From Kiloniellales bacterium (GTDB taxonomy: Bacteria > Pseudomonadota > Alphaproteobacteria > Kiloniellales > JAKSDN01), in assembly GCA_030064845.1 (NCBI GenBank), contig JASJEC010000037.1:1-43688 (forward strand): a stretch of DNA of 43,688 bases, in the 5' to 3' direction. The translations under genes and the position numbers were made by a program. The notes beneath the pieces are model-generated. The model was not told the DNA's origin. It saw only the letters and a program-made list of their open reading frames with translations, and ran no database searches. Position 1 is the first letter of the stretch. Each line of letters opens with the position of its first letter. Positions 25,848-35,580 of the stretch are shown here, in pieces.

Positions 25848-27541
25848 CCGCGCACTGCGCTGAGGGCCTCGGCGGCCAGGGCTTGCGGTTTCCGCGTCGC
25901 GTCGAGGCGCCGCCAGGCGAGCTCTCCCGGCGCTTGCGCGAGCTGCTTCTCGAGCACTTCGAGGGTTGCGTCCGACGCGTCGCCGCGGGCGCGCTGACGC
26001 TCCGCGACGCGCTCTCTGAGCGTTTTCGGCGGCGCGTCGAGCCAGAAGCCGTGGAAGGGCACGGCGCCGCCCCTTTGCGCGCTCGCTGACAATTCTGGGT
26101 CCCGGCTGACCGCCTCCACCGCGGCGCGGTCATCGGGCCGGTTGTGCAGGGCGTCGACCACAACGGCATGTCCGGCGGCCAGGGCGGTCCGGGCCCTTCG
26201 TCGCAGCTCATCGTAGACTCGTTTCGAGACTTCGGACCGATAGGCCTCCTCGGGGAGCGTGACCTCGTCGGCTACGCCGAACAGCTGCTTGCGCAAGACG
26301 TCGCTGCGCAGGATCAAGGCGCCTGGGGCGGCTCCCAGATCGGGTGCGAGCGCCCGCGCGAAGGAAGACTTGCCGCTGCCCGAGAGCCCCCCGACCGCGA
26401 CCAGGCAGGGGCCTGGAGGCGCCAGGAACGCGGAGGCCTCGTCGAAATAGGCCGCCGCTTCGCTGCGGAAGGCTTCGGGTGGGACGCTGCCTGGGCCGCC
26501 CGCCGTCTCGTCCTCTTCTTCAAGCTCGGCCGCGCTGGCATTGACCATGGCGCGCACCAGGGCGCGCGCTGCGAGGAACAGGGGTAGAGCCGTCAGCCCG
26601 GAGACCTGGTTGCCGCTGCGCAGATAGCGGTTGAGCACGATGTTGCCCAACGTCCGCCGGCCACGGTGCTCCAGGTCCATCAGAAGGAAAGCCAGATCGT
26701 ATAGCGTGTCGATGACGCTCAGGTCGTCGTTGAACTCGATGCCGTCGAACAGCCGCGGCGCGCCGTCGATCAGGCATATATTCTTCAGGTGCAGGTCGCC
26801 GTGGCAGCGGCGCACGAAACCCGCTTCGCGCCGTTCGTCCAGCAGGACCCCGACGCGGGTCAGCTCGGCCCAAGCCGCCTCGGCCAGGTCCTTCAGCGCT
26901 GGCGAGGGGAACAGTGCCGGCTGCTCCGCCAGCCCCGCCAGGGTCTCATCGACCACCCGCGACAGCCCGGCGCGTCCGCCGTGGTCCGCCCGGCCGCCGA
27001 ACCTGCGGGCAGCCTCGTCCAGGTCGGACCTGTCGGCCGATCCCGGCAGGAACTGTTCGGCTGCGTCGTGGAACGTGACGATTCGATCGGCCACGGCGGT
27101 CATCAGGGTAGGCGTCAACTGCCCGGTCCGGCCGAGGTCGTCGAACAGTCGGTCCTGCGGAAATCGCCGCATGACCACGAGCCACTCTAGGGCCGGGCCG
27201 TCGCCACCGAGGGCCAAGCCGCCTTCTGGGTTCCGGGTGACCGCCGATACACCCAGATAGAGCTCCGGTGCGGTCCGCCGGTTCAGGCTCACTTCGCGGA
27301 TGCAACACTGCCGGCGCCGTTCCAGGGTGCTGTAGTCGAGGTAAGGGTAACGGAGCGCGCGCTTGAGCTTGTACGCGCGGTCACCGGCCAGGAAGACCAG
27401 GGACGCGTGGGTGTCGATCCGTTCGACCGATCCCACCGCGAACTCGTAGGACGCGGGATCTGAAAGAAAGGCGGCGACCGTCTCCTGATCGACGGGGAGC
27501 GTTTCGCCGTTTCGACTAGTGCCTCCGGTTGTCGGGCTCAT
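25844..27541 (-). CDS. Bifunctional APH-like phosphotransferase / P-loop kinase
   Basis: A 565-residue two-domain protein. Residues of about 20-340 form an aminoglycoside-phosphotransferase-like kinase, with CHGDLHLKNICLIDG as the catalytic loop and FDGIEFNDDL as the metal-binding part. Residues of about 370-565 form a P-loop kinase with GGLSGSGKSSFARAL as Walker A and VVVDALHNRPDDRA in place of a typical Walker B region. This fusion is a known but biochemically uncharacterised arrangement; antibiotic resistance should not be assumed. The ATG at 27541 lies inside ccoS, which overlaps by 26 bases, so it is translated at the end of the cco message. Confidence 0.85.
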   Translation of the reverse strand: MSPTTGGTSRNGETLPVDQETVAAFLSDPASYEFAVGSVERIDTHASLVFLAGDRAYKLKRALRYPYLDYSTLERRRQCCIREVSLNRRTAPELYLGVSAVTRNPEGGLALGGDGPALEWLVVMRRFPQDRLFDDLGRTGQLTPTLMTAVADRIVTFHDAAEQFLPGSADRSDLDEAARRFGGRADHGGRAGLSRVVDETLAGLAEQPALFPSPALKDLAEAAWAELTRVGVLLDERREAGFVRRCHGDLHLKNICLIDGAPRLFDGIEFNDDLSVIDTLYDLAFLLMDLEHRGRRTLGNIVLNRYLRSGNQVSGLTALPLFLAARALVRAMVNASAAELEEEDETAGGPGSVPPEAFRSEAAAYFDEASAFLAPPGPCLVAVGGLSGSGKSSFARALAPDLGAAPGALILRSDVLRKQLFGVADEVTLPEEAYRSEVSKRVYDELRRRARTALAAGHAVVVDALHNRPDDRAAVEAVSRDPELSASAQRGGAVPFHGFWLDAPPKTLRERVAERQRARGDASDATLEVLEKQLAQAPGELAWRRLDATRKPQALAAEALSAVRG

Positions 27542-27683
27542 GGTTCTCGTCGTCGAGAAGCACGCGCTCCGCCGCGCCGTCCAGGTCCTCGAACTGTCCG
27601 GACCTGAGGGCCCAGAAGAAGGCGGCGAGACCGAGGCCGCCCAGGAACAGCGCGGCGGGTATGAGGTAGAGAAGGCCGGTCAC
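27516..27683 (-). CDS. ccoS: cbb3 oxidase assembly protein CcoS
   Basis: A 55-residue single-helix membrane protein that is easily missed because of its size. It reads VTGLLYLIPAALFLGGLGLA, then AFFWALRSGQFEDLDGAAER and a polar tail. The WALRSGQFEDLDG segment is characteristic of CcoS/FixS, needed for cofactor insertion into cbb3 oxidase. GTG at 27683 overlaps the ccoI stop in a GTGA arrangement, so the two are translationally coupled. The 3' end overlaps the APH/kinase start by 26 bases. Confidence 0.92.
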   Translation of the reverse strand: MTGLLYLIPAALFLGGLGLAAFFWALRSGQFEDLDGAAERVLLDDENHEPDNRRH

Positions 27684-29950
27684 GGCAACCTGATCCGGCC
27701 GCGCGCCAGGCGCAAGGCGTTGCCGGTTACCGCGATGGACGAGGTCGACATGGCGATCGCGGCCAGCAAGGGCGTGACCAGTCCGGCCATGGCCAGGGGT
27801 ATGGCGATCGCGTTGTACAGGAAGGCGAGAGCGAAGTTCTGATAGACCAGGCGCTCGGCGCGCTTCGCCGTCTCAAGCAACTCCACCGCCGGGGCGAGAT
27901 CGGTGCCCTGAAAAACCGCGTCGGCCGCGCTCTGGGCGATGTCCAGGCCATCGGCCGGTGAGAGCGAGGCGTGGGCGCCGGCCAAGGAGGGTGCGTCGTT
28001 CAAGCCGTCGCCGACCATCAAGACCTTGCGGCCCTGCTCGGCCAGGGTCGCCAGCCGCGCCGCCTTGTCGGCCGGCTTGCATTCGGCGCGCCAGGCTTCG
28101 ATGCCGAGTTGCCGGGCCAGACCGGCAGCCACGGCCTCGCGGTCGCCCGAGAGCATCTCGACGGCGTAGCCGCGTTGCCTCAGGGCCGCGATCACCCGCC
28201 CGGCATCGGCCCGCGGCCGATCGTTGAACAGGAAGCGCTGGGCCGGCCGCCCGGGCCGGGTGAGCCACAGCTCGGGCGCTGGATCGCCCGGTCCCTCGAT
28301 GCCGCACCACGCCCGGCTGCCGAGCCGCACTTCGCCGTCGTCGCGCGCGACGGAAAGGCCGCGGCCCGCATGTTCGGTCACCCCATCGACCGGCGGCGCG
28401 TCCGGACACGCCTGAACCAGTGCGCGGGCCAGGGGGTGATGGCTGCGGGCGGCCATGCCGGCGGCCAGCGCCAGGTTGTCGCGGAACTCGGCCTTGGCCT
28501 CACCGGGCTCGGCCAGCGCGAGCCGTCCGAGGGTCAGGGTGCCGGTCTTGTCGAAGACGATGGTATCGACCTGCGCCAGGCGCTCCAGCGCGGTCGCGGA
28601 CTTGAGCAGGATACCGCGCCGGTAGAGCCGGCCGCTCGCCGCCACCTGGACCGCCGGGACCGCGAGCGCCAGGGCGCAAGGACAGGTCACGATCAGCACG
28701 GCGACGGCGACCAGCAGCGCGCCCTGCCAGCCGACCGAAGCGAAGGCGAGCCAACCCAGGAAGGTGACCAGGGCGAGCAGGTGAACGGCCGGCGCGTAGA
28801 CCGATGCCACCCGGTCGGCGATGACCACGAAGCGTGCCCGCCGCTGCTCGGCCAGTTCGAGCAGGCGGAGCACTTCGGCCATGAGCGTGTCCGCCCCCGC
28901 CGCCGAGGCGGTCAACTTCAGCGGTGCATCGAGGTTGAGCGTGCCCGCGTAGACCGTCTCACCGGGGCCGACCGTCCGCGGCAGGCTCTCGCCCGTGATC
29001 AGGCTGGTATCGACCGTCGAGCGGCCGTCCGCGACCGTGCCGTCGACCGCGAGGCGCTCCCCGGCGGCGACCAGCACGATGCCGCCGGGCGTGACGCTGT
29101 CGGCGGGGACGGCGCAGGTCTTGCCTCGCTCGTCCAAGACCGTCGCGGTCGCGGCGCGCAGGGCCAGCAGCCGTGTGGCGGCGCCGCGCGCCTGGCCCCG
29201 GGCGCGGTGGTCGAGGAAGCGGCCGAGCAGCAGGAAGAACAGCAGCGTGACGGCCGAATCGAAGTAGACCACGTCGCCGCCGCGCATGGTCTCGAAGAGG
29301 CTCATGCCGCCGGTCAGAAGCACCGCCAGGGAGATCGGCACGTCCATGTTGAGCCGGCCGGCGCCGAGCGCCGCGGCGGCCGAGTGGAAGAAGGGCCGGC
29401 CGGCATAGGCGATGGCGGGCAGGGCGATCAGGGCCGAGAACCAGTGCAGGAGGCCGAGCGTTGCCGGGCCCATGGCGCCGTCGGTACCCTCCCAGGTGCC
29501 GGACCAGACCGAGACCGACAGCAGCATCACGTTGGCCGCCGCGAAGCCGGCGACCGCGAGCGATCTGAGCAGGAGGCCTTCCGTGCGCTCTCTCTCGGCT
29601 TCCGCCTCGGTGACGCGGCTGCTCTCGAAGGGGACGACCTGATAGCCCATGTCCTGCACCGCGGCCGCCAGATCGGCGGCGCGGTTCGCCGGTCCGTCCC
29701 AACCCAGCGTCAGGCGGCCTGTCGAGAGATTGAGCCGAGCCTGGCGCACGCCCGGCTGGCGCCGCAGACCGCCCTCGATCTTGGCGAGGCAGGCGCCGCA
29801 GCGCGCCCCCTCAACCAGCAGCTCGAGCTCAGCGAAGCCGTCCGCGGTTCGTCTCACTTGGGACGCCAGGGCACTGGCGTTGAAGCTGCGCGGATCGAAG
29901 CCGGGCGCCGGCCGGCTGTCGTTCTCCTGCTCTGTGAGGATCACGCTCAT
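27680..29950 (-). CDS. ccoI: Copper-translocating P1B-type ATPase for cbb3 oxidase
   Basis: A 756-residue pump that exports copper towards the periplasm for assembly of the oxidase. The N-terminal metal-binding domain has CGAC (Cys51, Cys54). The membrane metal site is CPC at Cys423-Cys425, in TCPCALALAVPAV. LITGESLPR is the actuator loop, DKTGTLTLG carries the phosphorylated Asp467, and VGDGLNDAPSLAGA is the hinge motif. It overlaps ccoH upstream (ATGA) and ccoS downstream (GTGA). Confidence 0.95.
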   Translation of the reverse strand: MSVILTEQENDSRPAPGFDPRSFNASALASQVRRTADGFAELELLVEGARCGACLAKIEGGLRRQPGVRQARLNLSTGRLTLGWDGPANRAADLAAAVQDMGYQVVPFESSRVTEAEAERERTEGLLLRSLAVAGFAAANVMLLSVSVWSGTWEGTDGAMGPATLGLLHWFSALIALPAIAYAGRPFFHSAAAALGAGRLNMDVPISLAVLLTGGMSLFETMRGGDVVYFDSAVTLLFFLLLGRFLDHRARGQARGAATRLLALRAATATVLDERGKTCAVPADSVTPGGIVLVAAGERLAVDGTVADGRSTVDTSLITGESLPRTVGPGETVYAGTLNLDAPLKLTASAAGADTLMAEVLRLLELAEQRRARFVVIADRVASVYAPAVHLLALVTFLGWLAFASVGWQGALLVAVAVLIVTCPCALALAVPAVQVAASGRLYRRGILLKSATALERLAQVDTIVFDKTGTLTLGRLALAEPGEAKAEFRDNLALAAGMAARSHHPLARALVQACPDAPPVDGVTEHAGRGLSVARDDGEVRLGSRAWCGIEGPGDPAPELWLTRPGRPAQRFLFNDRPRADAGRVIAALRQRGYAVEMLSGDREAVAAGLARQLGIEAWRAECKPADKAARLATLAEQGRKVLMVGDGLNDAPSLAGAHASLSPADGLDIAQSAADAVFQGTDLAPAVELLETAKRAERLVYQNFALAFLYNAIAIPLAMAGLVTPLLAAIAMSTSSIAVTGNALRLARGRIRLP

Positions 29951-30441
29951 GGCGACCAGAAAAGGCGACGTTGGCTGTCCAGCCGGTCCTTGCCCCGGAC
30001 CACGGTCAAGGTCAGATCCCAGACGCCAGGCAGCGCGAGGCCGACCTCCGCCGTGAAGCGTCCCTCACCCTTGTCGTCGAGCGGGAACGCGAGGTCATGG
30101 CCCTCGTGGGTCGGCCGGGTCAGAGTCGCGACCACCGAGTCGGCCCACAAGGGGGCACCGCTCCGGTCCTTGAGAACGGCGGTCAAGGCCGCGTTGCCCG
30201 CCGCGCCCGGCTCCAGGGCGACGGCCACATGCCAGCCGAGTGCGGCCTGGCGGGTCCGGGTCTCGAGCGTGCGATTGTAGGCCAGTCCCTTCTGGTAGGC
30301 GCCATCGGTCGAGAGTCCGGTCCAGGTGCTGAAGGCGAAGAGAGCCATGATCCCGTTGGCCAGGATGACCACCATGAAGAAGCCGACGAAGGCCCAGGGT
30401 ATCCAGTTCGACTTCCGCTCGGCGCTCGGCGTCGCTGTCAT
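29947..30441 (-). CDS. ccoH: cbb3 oxidase assembly protein CcoH/FixH
   Basis: A 164-residue protein with one N-terminal membrane helix (WIPWAFVGFFMVVILANGIMA) and a periplasmic beta domain, as in FixH. GWHVAVALE and GVWDLTLTVVRG are typical strands. The start at 30441 is chosen over an upstream ATG because GGAAGGAG stands at the right distance and the helix then begins near residue 12. The last four bases overlap the ccoI start, and ccoG ends 22 bases upstream. Confidence 0.9.
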   Translation of the reverse strand: MTATPSAERKSNWIPWAFVGFFMVVILANGIMALFAFSTWTGLSTDGAYQKGLAYNRTLETRTRQAALGWHVAVALEPGAAGNAALTAVLKDRSGAPLWADSVVATLTRPTHEGHDLAFPLDDKGEGRFTAEVGLALPGVWDLTLTVVRGKDRLDSQRRLFWSP

Positions 30442-30463
30442 GGTCCGGGCTCCTTCCGGCCGC

Positions 30464-31918
30464 TCAACGCTCGGGACCGCGAAACACTGTGTCGTGGCGC
30501 GCGGTTTCCCCGCTTTCCAGCTCTTCGAGGGTGAAAGTGAAAGACTGGCCACCATTCGGCGCCGCGTCGGATGGCAAGGTTAGGTAGAGCCGGAAGGTCG
30601 CCACGCTGTCGGCTTCCGCTTCGAGGAGGACCTCGCCGTCCACATCATGCCCGACGACATCGAGCTTGGCGCCGGTCAAACCGTCGTAGCCCAGGGTGTA
30701 GCGCCGCGCTTCTCTCGTCTTGTTCAGGATCTTGATGGTGTAGCCGTTGCGGATCCCGCCGTCGGACAGTTTCACGAAAAGCGGACTGCGGTCGCGCTGC
30801 ACCGTGATATCGAGGGTGGCCCGGAACGCCAGCGACCAGAGCATGATGCCCGAGACGGTGAGGAATAGCAGGGCATAGAGCATGGTTCGGGGCCGGACCA
30901 GACGGTAGGCGAGAGGGCGGCCGGCCGCACGGTTGTCCTGGTTCCGCTGGGTGTCGAGGGTGATCAGGCCGAGCGGTTTGTTGACCTTGGTCATGACGGA
31001 GTTGCAGGCGTCGATACAGAGCGCACAGCCGATGCACTCCATCTGCTGGCCGTCACGGATGTCGATGCCGGTGGGGCAGACGGCGACGCAGAGGTTGCAG
31101 TCGACGCAGTCTCCGAGGGGCTGCTCCACCTGGCCCTTGCGGTGGCGGCCGCGCGGCTCGCCGCGCCAGCCCTGATAGGTGACGATGAGCGAGTCCTCGT
31201 CGAGCATCGCGGCCTGGATGCGCGGCCAGGGGCACATGTAGGTGCAGACCTGTTCCCTGGCCCAGCCGGCGAGAAGATAGGTGGTCGTCGTGAAGAGGCC
31301 GATGAAGAAGTAGACGCCGAGGCCGGCCTGGCCGGTCACGATCTGGCCGAACACCGTGGGCGCGTCGTTGAAATAAAAGATCCAGGCGCCGCCCGTGAGC
31401 AGCGCGATTACCAGCCAGATGCCGTGCTTGGCGACCTTGCGCAGGACCTTGCCGGCGGAGAGCGCCGCCTTGTCGAGCCTTATGCGCGCGTTGCGGTCGC
31501 CCTCGATCTGCCGTTCGATCCACATGAAGAGGTCGGTCCAGACCGTCTGCGGGCAGGCATAGCCGCACCACACCCGGCCGGCAAGGCTGGAGACCAGGAA
31601 CAAGCCAACCGCGGCGAGGATCAGCAGCCCCGTCAGGTAGTAGACTTCCTGGGGCCAGATCTGGATCCAGAAGAAGTAGAGCCGGCCGTTCACGATGTCG
31701 ACCAGGACGGCCTGGTCGGCCGCGTCAGGACCGCGATCCCAGCGGATCCAGGGGACGACGTAGTAGATCGCCAGAAGAACGATCAGGACAGTCCACTTGA
31801 GGCGGCGAAACTGGCCCCAGATCGCCTTGGGATAGACTCGGACCCGGTCGGCATAGAGCGACTGCTCTTTCTGAACCTTGGTCGAGACCGCGTCTTCGAC
31901 CGTGACCGAATCGTTCAT
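30464..31918 (-). CDS. ccoG: cbb3 oxidase accessory protein CcoG (polyferredoxin-type)
   Basis: A 484-residue inner-membrane iron-sulfur protein thought to reduce copper during cbb3 assembly. Membrane helices lie at about 43-62, 90-112 and 160-225. CGYACPQTVWTDLFMWIER is a strong CcoG signature, followed by CTYMCPW and two 4Fe-4S binding motifs, CVDCNLCVAVCP and CIGCALCIDAC. The C-terminus is a periplasmic immunoglobulin-like domain. GAGGAGGG precedes the ATG. It starts 38 bases after ccoP. Confidence 0.95.
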   Translation of the reverse strand: MNDSVTVEDAVSTKVQKEQSLYADRVRVYPKAIWGQFRRLKWTVLIVLLAIYYVVPWIRWDRGPDAADQAVLVDIVNGRLYFFWIQIWPQEVYYLTGLLILAAVGLFLVSSLAGRVWCGYACPQTVWTDLFMWIERQIEGDRNARIRLDKAALSAGKVLRKVAKHGIWLVIALLTGGAWIFYFNDAPTVFGQIVTGQAGLGVYFFIGLFTTTTYLLAGWAREQVCTYMCPWPRIQAAMLDEDSLIVTYQGWRGEPRGRHRKGQVEQPLGDCVDCNLCVAVCPTGIDIRDGQQMECIGCALCIDACNSVMTKVNKPLGLITLDTQRNQDNRAAGRPLAYRLVRPRTMLYALLFLTVSGIMLWSLAFRATLDITVQRDRSPLFVKLSDGGIRNGYTIKILNKTREARRYTLGYDGLTGAKLDVVGHDVDGEVLLEAEADSVATFRLYLTLPSDAAPNGGQSFTFTLEELESGETARHDTVFRGPER

Positions 31919-31956
31919 GACTTGCCCTCCTCATGCGGCCGCTTCGACCGCCGCTG

Positions 31957-32817
31957 TTACTCCCCGCCCCCCAGTGAATGCACGTAGACCGTCAGCATCT
32001 TGATCGTGTCTTCGTCGAGACGGCCCAGCCAGTGCGGCATGACGCCGAGCTTGGGCCAGCTGATCTGTGCCGCGATCTGCTCGACCTCGCCGCCATAGAG
32101 CCAGATGTTATCGTTGAGCCGCGGTCCGCCGAGTTCCCGGACGCCTTCGCCCGCCTCGCCGTGGCAGGCCGCGCATTGCTCGGCGAAGATCTCGGCGGAT
32201 TCGGAGCCGGCGTCGGCCGTGCCGTTCGACATCCCTTTCACGTATTCCGCCATGGCGAGAATCTGCTCGCGCTCGAGGATTTCGCCGAAGGCCGGCATCT
32301 CCGATTCCCGCGTGTCCTCGTGGTTGGCGCGAATGCCGTAGAACAGGGTCGTCTGGATGTCGTCCAGGGTGCCGCCCCAGATCCAGTCGTCGTCGGCCAG
32401 GATCGGATAGCCGCCGGGCCGGCCGGCGCCGCCCGCCGCGTGGCAGGCCGCGCAGTTGTCGGCAAAGGCGGCGTTGCCGCCGGCCAGCGCAAAACTGAGC
32501 AAATTGTCATCGCTGCGAATCTCTTCGGGTGTCCGTTCCGCGATGGCGGCGCGGAACTCGCCCTGGCGCTCGCGCGCCTGAATGATTTCTCCCTCCAGCT
32601 GAGCTCGCCGCGACCAGTCGAGCACGCCCTTGGTATAGCTCGAGATTCCGGGGATTGCCGGATAGAGCACCACGTAGACTGCGGAAAAGAGCACCGTAGC
32701 GTAGAAGGTGTAGAGCCACCACTTGGGCAGGGGCGTGTTGAGTTCCTTGATGCCGTCCCACTCGTGACCGGTGGTATCCGTACCCGTGATCGCATCCTTT
32801 TCGACTTTTGTCGGCAT
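31957..32817 (-). CDS. ccoP: cbb3 oxidase dihaem subunit CcoP
   Basis: A 286-residue membrane-anchored dihaem cytochrome c that passes electrons into the oxidase. The N-terminal part has the CcoP entry HEWDGIKELNTPLPKWW and a membrane helix at about residues 33-55. Two haem motifs are CAACH at residues 122-126 and 215-219, with MPAFG and VMPHW as likely Met ligands. The start codon overlaps the ccoQ stop as TGATG, which shows translational coupling. Confidence 0.96.
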   Translation of the reverse strand: MPTKVEKDAITGTDTTGHEWDGIKELNTPLPKWWLYTFYATVLFSAVYVVLYPAIPGISSYTKGVLDWSRRAQLEGEIIQARERQGEFRAAIAERTPEEIRSDDNLLSFALAGGNAAFADNCAACHAAGGAGRPGGYPILADDDWIWGGTLDDIQTTLFYGIRANHEDTRESEMPAFGEILEREQILAMAEYVKGMSNGTADAGSESAEIFAEQCAACHGEAGEGVRELGGPRLNDNIWLYGGEVEQIAAQISWPKLGVMPHWLGRLDEDTIKMLTVYVHSLGGGE

Positions 32818-33011
32818 CAGCGCTCTCCCTGAGGTTTACGGTCGCCGCCATCAGATGGTTCGGCGCGTAAAGGAATCTGGCCATAGGCCTCCATCTCGGC
32901 CTTGCGGCTCGGCCAGAAGGCCCGTGCCACCAGGGCGCAGAACAGGAGCATCAGCCAGAGCACCCAGGCCGAACGCAAGAACTCGTAGATCTCTTGAAGG
33001 AAGCTCAACAT
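32817..33011 (-). CDS. ccoQ: cbb3 oxidase small subunit CcoQ/FixQ
   Basis: A 64-residue protein with a single membrane helix (AWVLWLMLLFCALVARAFWP) and a polar tail starting SRKAEMEAYGQIPL, as usual for FixQ. It stabilises the oxidase complex. It lies 18 bases after ccoO and overlaps ccoP by one base. Confidence 0.92.
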   Translation of the reverse strand: MLSFLQEIYEFLRSAWVLWLMLLFCALVARAFWPSRKAEMEAYGQIPLRAEPSDGGDRKPQGER

Positions 33012-33029
33012 CGCGCTTCGCCCTCCGCG

Positions 33030-33752
33030 TTACTGCTGCAAGGCTTCGGCTTCCAGATCGCTGAAATCGACCATGCGGCCGAGGATCTGCAGATAGGCCA
33101 CGATGGCGTCCATCTCGGTCAGCCGGCCGGGTTGGCCGTCCAGATCGCCGACCTCGGCCTTGGGGTAGCGCGCCAGAAGCTCTTCGTGGTCCGCTTCGGG
33201 ATCGGCCTGGTCCGCAAGGTCCCGCGCCGCCGCCTCGATCATGGCCTCGTCATAGGGCACGCCAACCGCCACGTTGGCGCGCAGATGATCGGCGATGTCT
33301 CCGCCGTCCAGGGACCGCTCCGCCATGAAGGAATAACCCGGCATGATCGATTCCGGCACGACCTGACGCGGGTTTATCAGATGCGCCACGTGCCAGTCGT
33401 TGGAGTACTTGCCGCCGACCCGCGCCAGATCCGGTCCGGTCCGCTTCGACCCCCATTGGAAGGGGTGGTCGTACATCGACTCCGCCGCCAGGCTGTAGTG
33501 CCCGTAGCGCTCGACCTCGTCACGAAACGACCGAATTTGCTGGGAGTGGCAGGTGTAGCAACCCTCGCGAATGTAGATGTTGCGGCCGGCCAGCTCCAGG
33601 GGGCTATAGGGACGAACGCCCTCGACTTTCTCGACCGTCGATTCAATCGTGTAGAGTGGAATGATTTCCACCAGCCCGCCGATCGAGACCGTGATCAGGG
33701 TCAGCACGGCGAGGAGGATGACGTTCTTTTCGATCCGGCTATGCCATTCCAT
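33030..33752 (-). CDS. ccoO: cbb3 oxidase monohaem subunit CcoO
   Basis: A 240-residue membrane-anchored cytochrome c. One N-terminal helix ([20 protein letters not shown]) precedes the haem motif CYTCH at residues 65-69, followed by [20 protein letters not shown] and [17 protein letters not shown], both highly conserved in CcoO. MPGYSFM supplies the axial Met. It lies 13 bases after ccoN. Confidence 0.97.
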   Translation of the reverse strand: MEWHSRIEKNVILLAVLTLITVSIGGLVEIIPLYTIESTVEKVEGVRPYSPLELAGRNIYIREGCYTCHSQQIRSFRDEVERYGHYSLAAESMYDHPFQWGSKRTGPDLARVGGKYSNDWHVAHLINPRQVVPESIMPGYSFMAERSLDGGDIADHLRANVAVGVPYDEAMIEAAARDLADQADPEADHEELLARYPKAEVGDLDGQPGRLTEMDAIVAYLQILGRMVDFSDLEAEALQQ

Positions 33753-33765
33753 GACGCCTGCCTCC

Positions 33766-35253
33766 CTATTCCGCCGGTTGGTACGCCGGGCGCGGCGAGC
33801 CTTCTTCGACCGGCTCGTCGCCGCGCGCGGTGCGCCAGAGGTTGTAGAGCATGATCAGCGCACCGGTCAGGAAGAGCACGCCGCCGAGCGCTCGGATCAC
33901 GTAGAAGGGATGCATGGCCTCGACCGTCTCGACGAAGGCGTACTGCAGGAAGCCGAGGTGGTCGTAGCTTCGCCACATCAAGCCTTGAAGAATGCCCGAG
34001 ACCCACATCGCGGTGATGTAGAAGACGATGCCGATGGTCGCGATCCAGAAGTGAATGCCGACGAGGCGCAGCGAGTAGAGGCGCGCCCGGCCCCAGAGCC
34101 TGGGAACCAGGAAGTACATCGCCCCAAAGGACACGAAGGCGACCCAGCCGAGCGCGCCCGAATGCACGTGGCCGACGGTCCAGTCGGTGTAGTGCGACAG
34201 CGCGTTGACCGGCTTGATCGACATCATCGGGCCCTCGAAGGTGCTCATGCCGTAGAAGGCGACAGAGGTCACCAAGAAGCGCAGCACCGGGTCGGTGCGC
34301 AGCTTGTCCCAGGCGCCCGAAAGGGTCATGAGCCCGTTGATCATGCCGCCCCAGGAAGGCATCCAGAGCATGATCGAGAAGACCATGCCCAGATTCTGCG
34401 ACCAGTCGGGCAGGGAGGTGTAGTGCAGGTGGTGGGGTCCGGCCCAGATATAGAGAAAGATCAGCGACCAGAAGTGCACGATGGAGAGGCGATAGGAATA
34501 GATCGGCCGCTCCGCCTGCTTGGGGACGAAGTAGTACATGATGCCGAGGAAGCCGGCGGTGAGGAAGAAGCCGACCGCGTTGTGGCCATACCACCACTGT
34601 GTGAGCGCGTCCTGCACGCCGGAGAAGAGCGAGTAGCTCTTGGCGCCGAACCAGGAGACCGGCACCGCCAAATTGTTGACGATGTGCAGCATAGCCACGG
34701 TGATGATGAAGGCGAGGTAGAACCAGTTGGCCACGTAGATGTGCGGCTCTTGGCGCTTCATGATCGTGCCGACGAAGACCACGAGGTAGACCACCCAGAC
34801 GAGCGTCAGCCAGAGATCGACGAACCACTCCGGCTCGGCATATTCGCGGCTCTGGGTGACTCCGGTGACGTAGCCGATCGCCGCCAGCACGATGAAGAGT
34901 TGGTAGCCGAGGAAGATGAAGAGCGCCAGGTCCTCGCCGCCGAACAGGCCGGTTCGGCAGGTCCGCTGGACGACGTAGAGGGACGTTGCCAACAAGGCGT
35001 TGCCGCCGAACGCGAAGATCGCGGCGGAGGTGTGCAGCGGCCGCAGCCGGCCGAAGGTGGTCCACTCGAGATCCAGGTTGAGGGCTGGGTAGGCCAGTTG
35101 AAGGGCGATGTAGACGCCCGCGGTGAAGGCGACCGCGCCCCAGAACAGGGTCGCGATGCAGAAGAGCCGGATAACCGCGTCGTCGTAGACCGGCGCCGCG
35201 GCCGTGGCCGCACCGCCCGCAACGCCGCTCACTGTCGCCTGACTATTGCTCAT
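33766..35253 (-). CDS. ccoN: cbb3-type cytochrome c oxidase catalytic subunit CcoN
   Basis: A 495-residue haem-copper oxidase subunit I of the C family, which reduces oxygen at low concentrations and pumps protons. Around 12 membrane helices are present. [26 protein letters not shown] contains the copper/haem-site His and the family's Tyr region, [19 protein letters not shown] gives the next His pair, and [12 protein letters not shown] the haem-binding His pair. GAGGGCGAGG precedes the ATG. It is the first gene of the cco block. Confidence 0.97.
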   Translation of the reverse strand: MSNSQATVSGVAGGAATAAAPVYDDAVIRLFCIATLFWGAVAFTAGVYIALQLAYPALNLDLEWTTFGRLRPLHTSAAIFAFGGNALLATSLYVVQRTCRTGLFGGEDLALFIFLGYQLFIVLAAIGYVTGVTQSREYAEPEWFVDLWLTLVWVVYLVVFVGTIMKRQEPHIYVANWFYLAFIITVAMLHIVNNLAVPVSWFGAKSYSLFSGVQDALTQWWYGHNAVGFFLTAGFLGIMYYFVPKQAERPIYSYRLSIVHFWSLIFLYIWAGPHHLHYTSLPDWSQNLGMVFSIMLWMPSWGGMINGLMTLSGAWDKLRTDPVLRFLVTSVAFYGMSTFEGPMMSIKPVNALSHYTDWTVGHVHSGALGWVAFVSFGAMYFLVPRLWGRARLYSLRLVGIHFWIATIGIVFYITAMWVSGILQGLMWRSYDHLGFLQYAFVETVEAMHPFYVIRALGGVLFLTGALIMLYNLWRTARGDEPVEEGSPRPAYQPAE

Positions 35254-35419
35254 GGCCTCGCCCTCTCATTCCTAAACTCCCCTCAAGTCCAAACAGAGGT
35301 TAGCGTGCCGCCGCCGCCATTCCAAGCACCGGAGCAGGCAAAGCGAGACCCGGTTCAGGCCCCCCCGAACGCCCGAGATTCGCTGCGCGCGATAGGGCCT
35401 CGAAGGCCGGCTCCACGCC

Positions 35420-35433
35420 TTGATCTATGTCAA
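35420..35433. promoter_or_regulatory. FNR/FixK-type box between ccoN and the DUF2189 gene
   Basis: TTGATCTATGTCAA on plus (TTGACATAGATCAA on minus) matches TTGAT-N4-ATCAA at nine of ten fixed bases. Read leftward, TATCGC at 35394-35389 lies where the -10 element of an FNR-activated promoter would be, giving a ccoN leader of about 130 bases. Cbb3 operons are commonly activated by FNR or FixK. The site could also act on the divergent gene at 35581. Confidence 0.7.
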
Positions 35434-35580
35434 TGCCGCCCCCGCGGACGGCCGCTAAGCGTCACGTTTGGTTGGTCTTTTCGGATAGGCTCAATAAGCG
35501 TGTTCGCGCCGGCAGTGACGCGCTATCATGGGACGCCTCCGGAAGGGAGGCCCCCCGAGGGAGATGCTAAGGAGGCGTAG

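Noticed and set aside
27971-30280. 769-codon open frame on plus, opposite ccoI and ccoH
   Set aside because: It is exactly antisense to well-supported genes, rich in Gly/Arg/Gln, without motifs or a ribosome site; an artefact of high GC.
33661-35580. 639-codon open frame on plus, opposite ccoN
   Set aside because: Antisense shadow of ccoN with Asp/His/Arg-rich low-complexity content and no recognisable domain.
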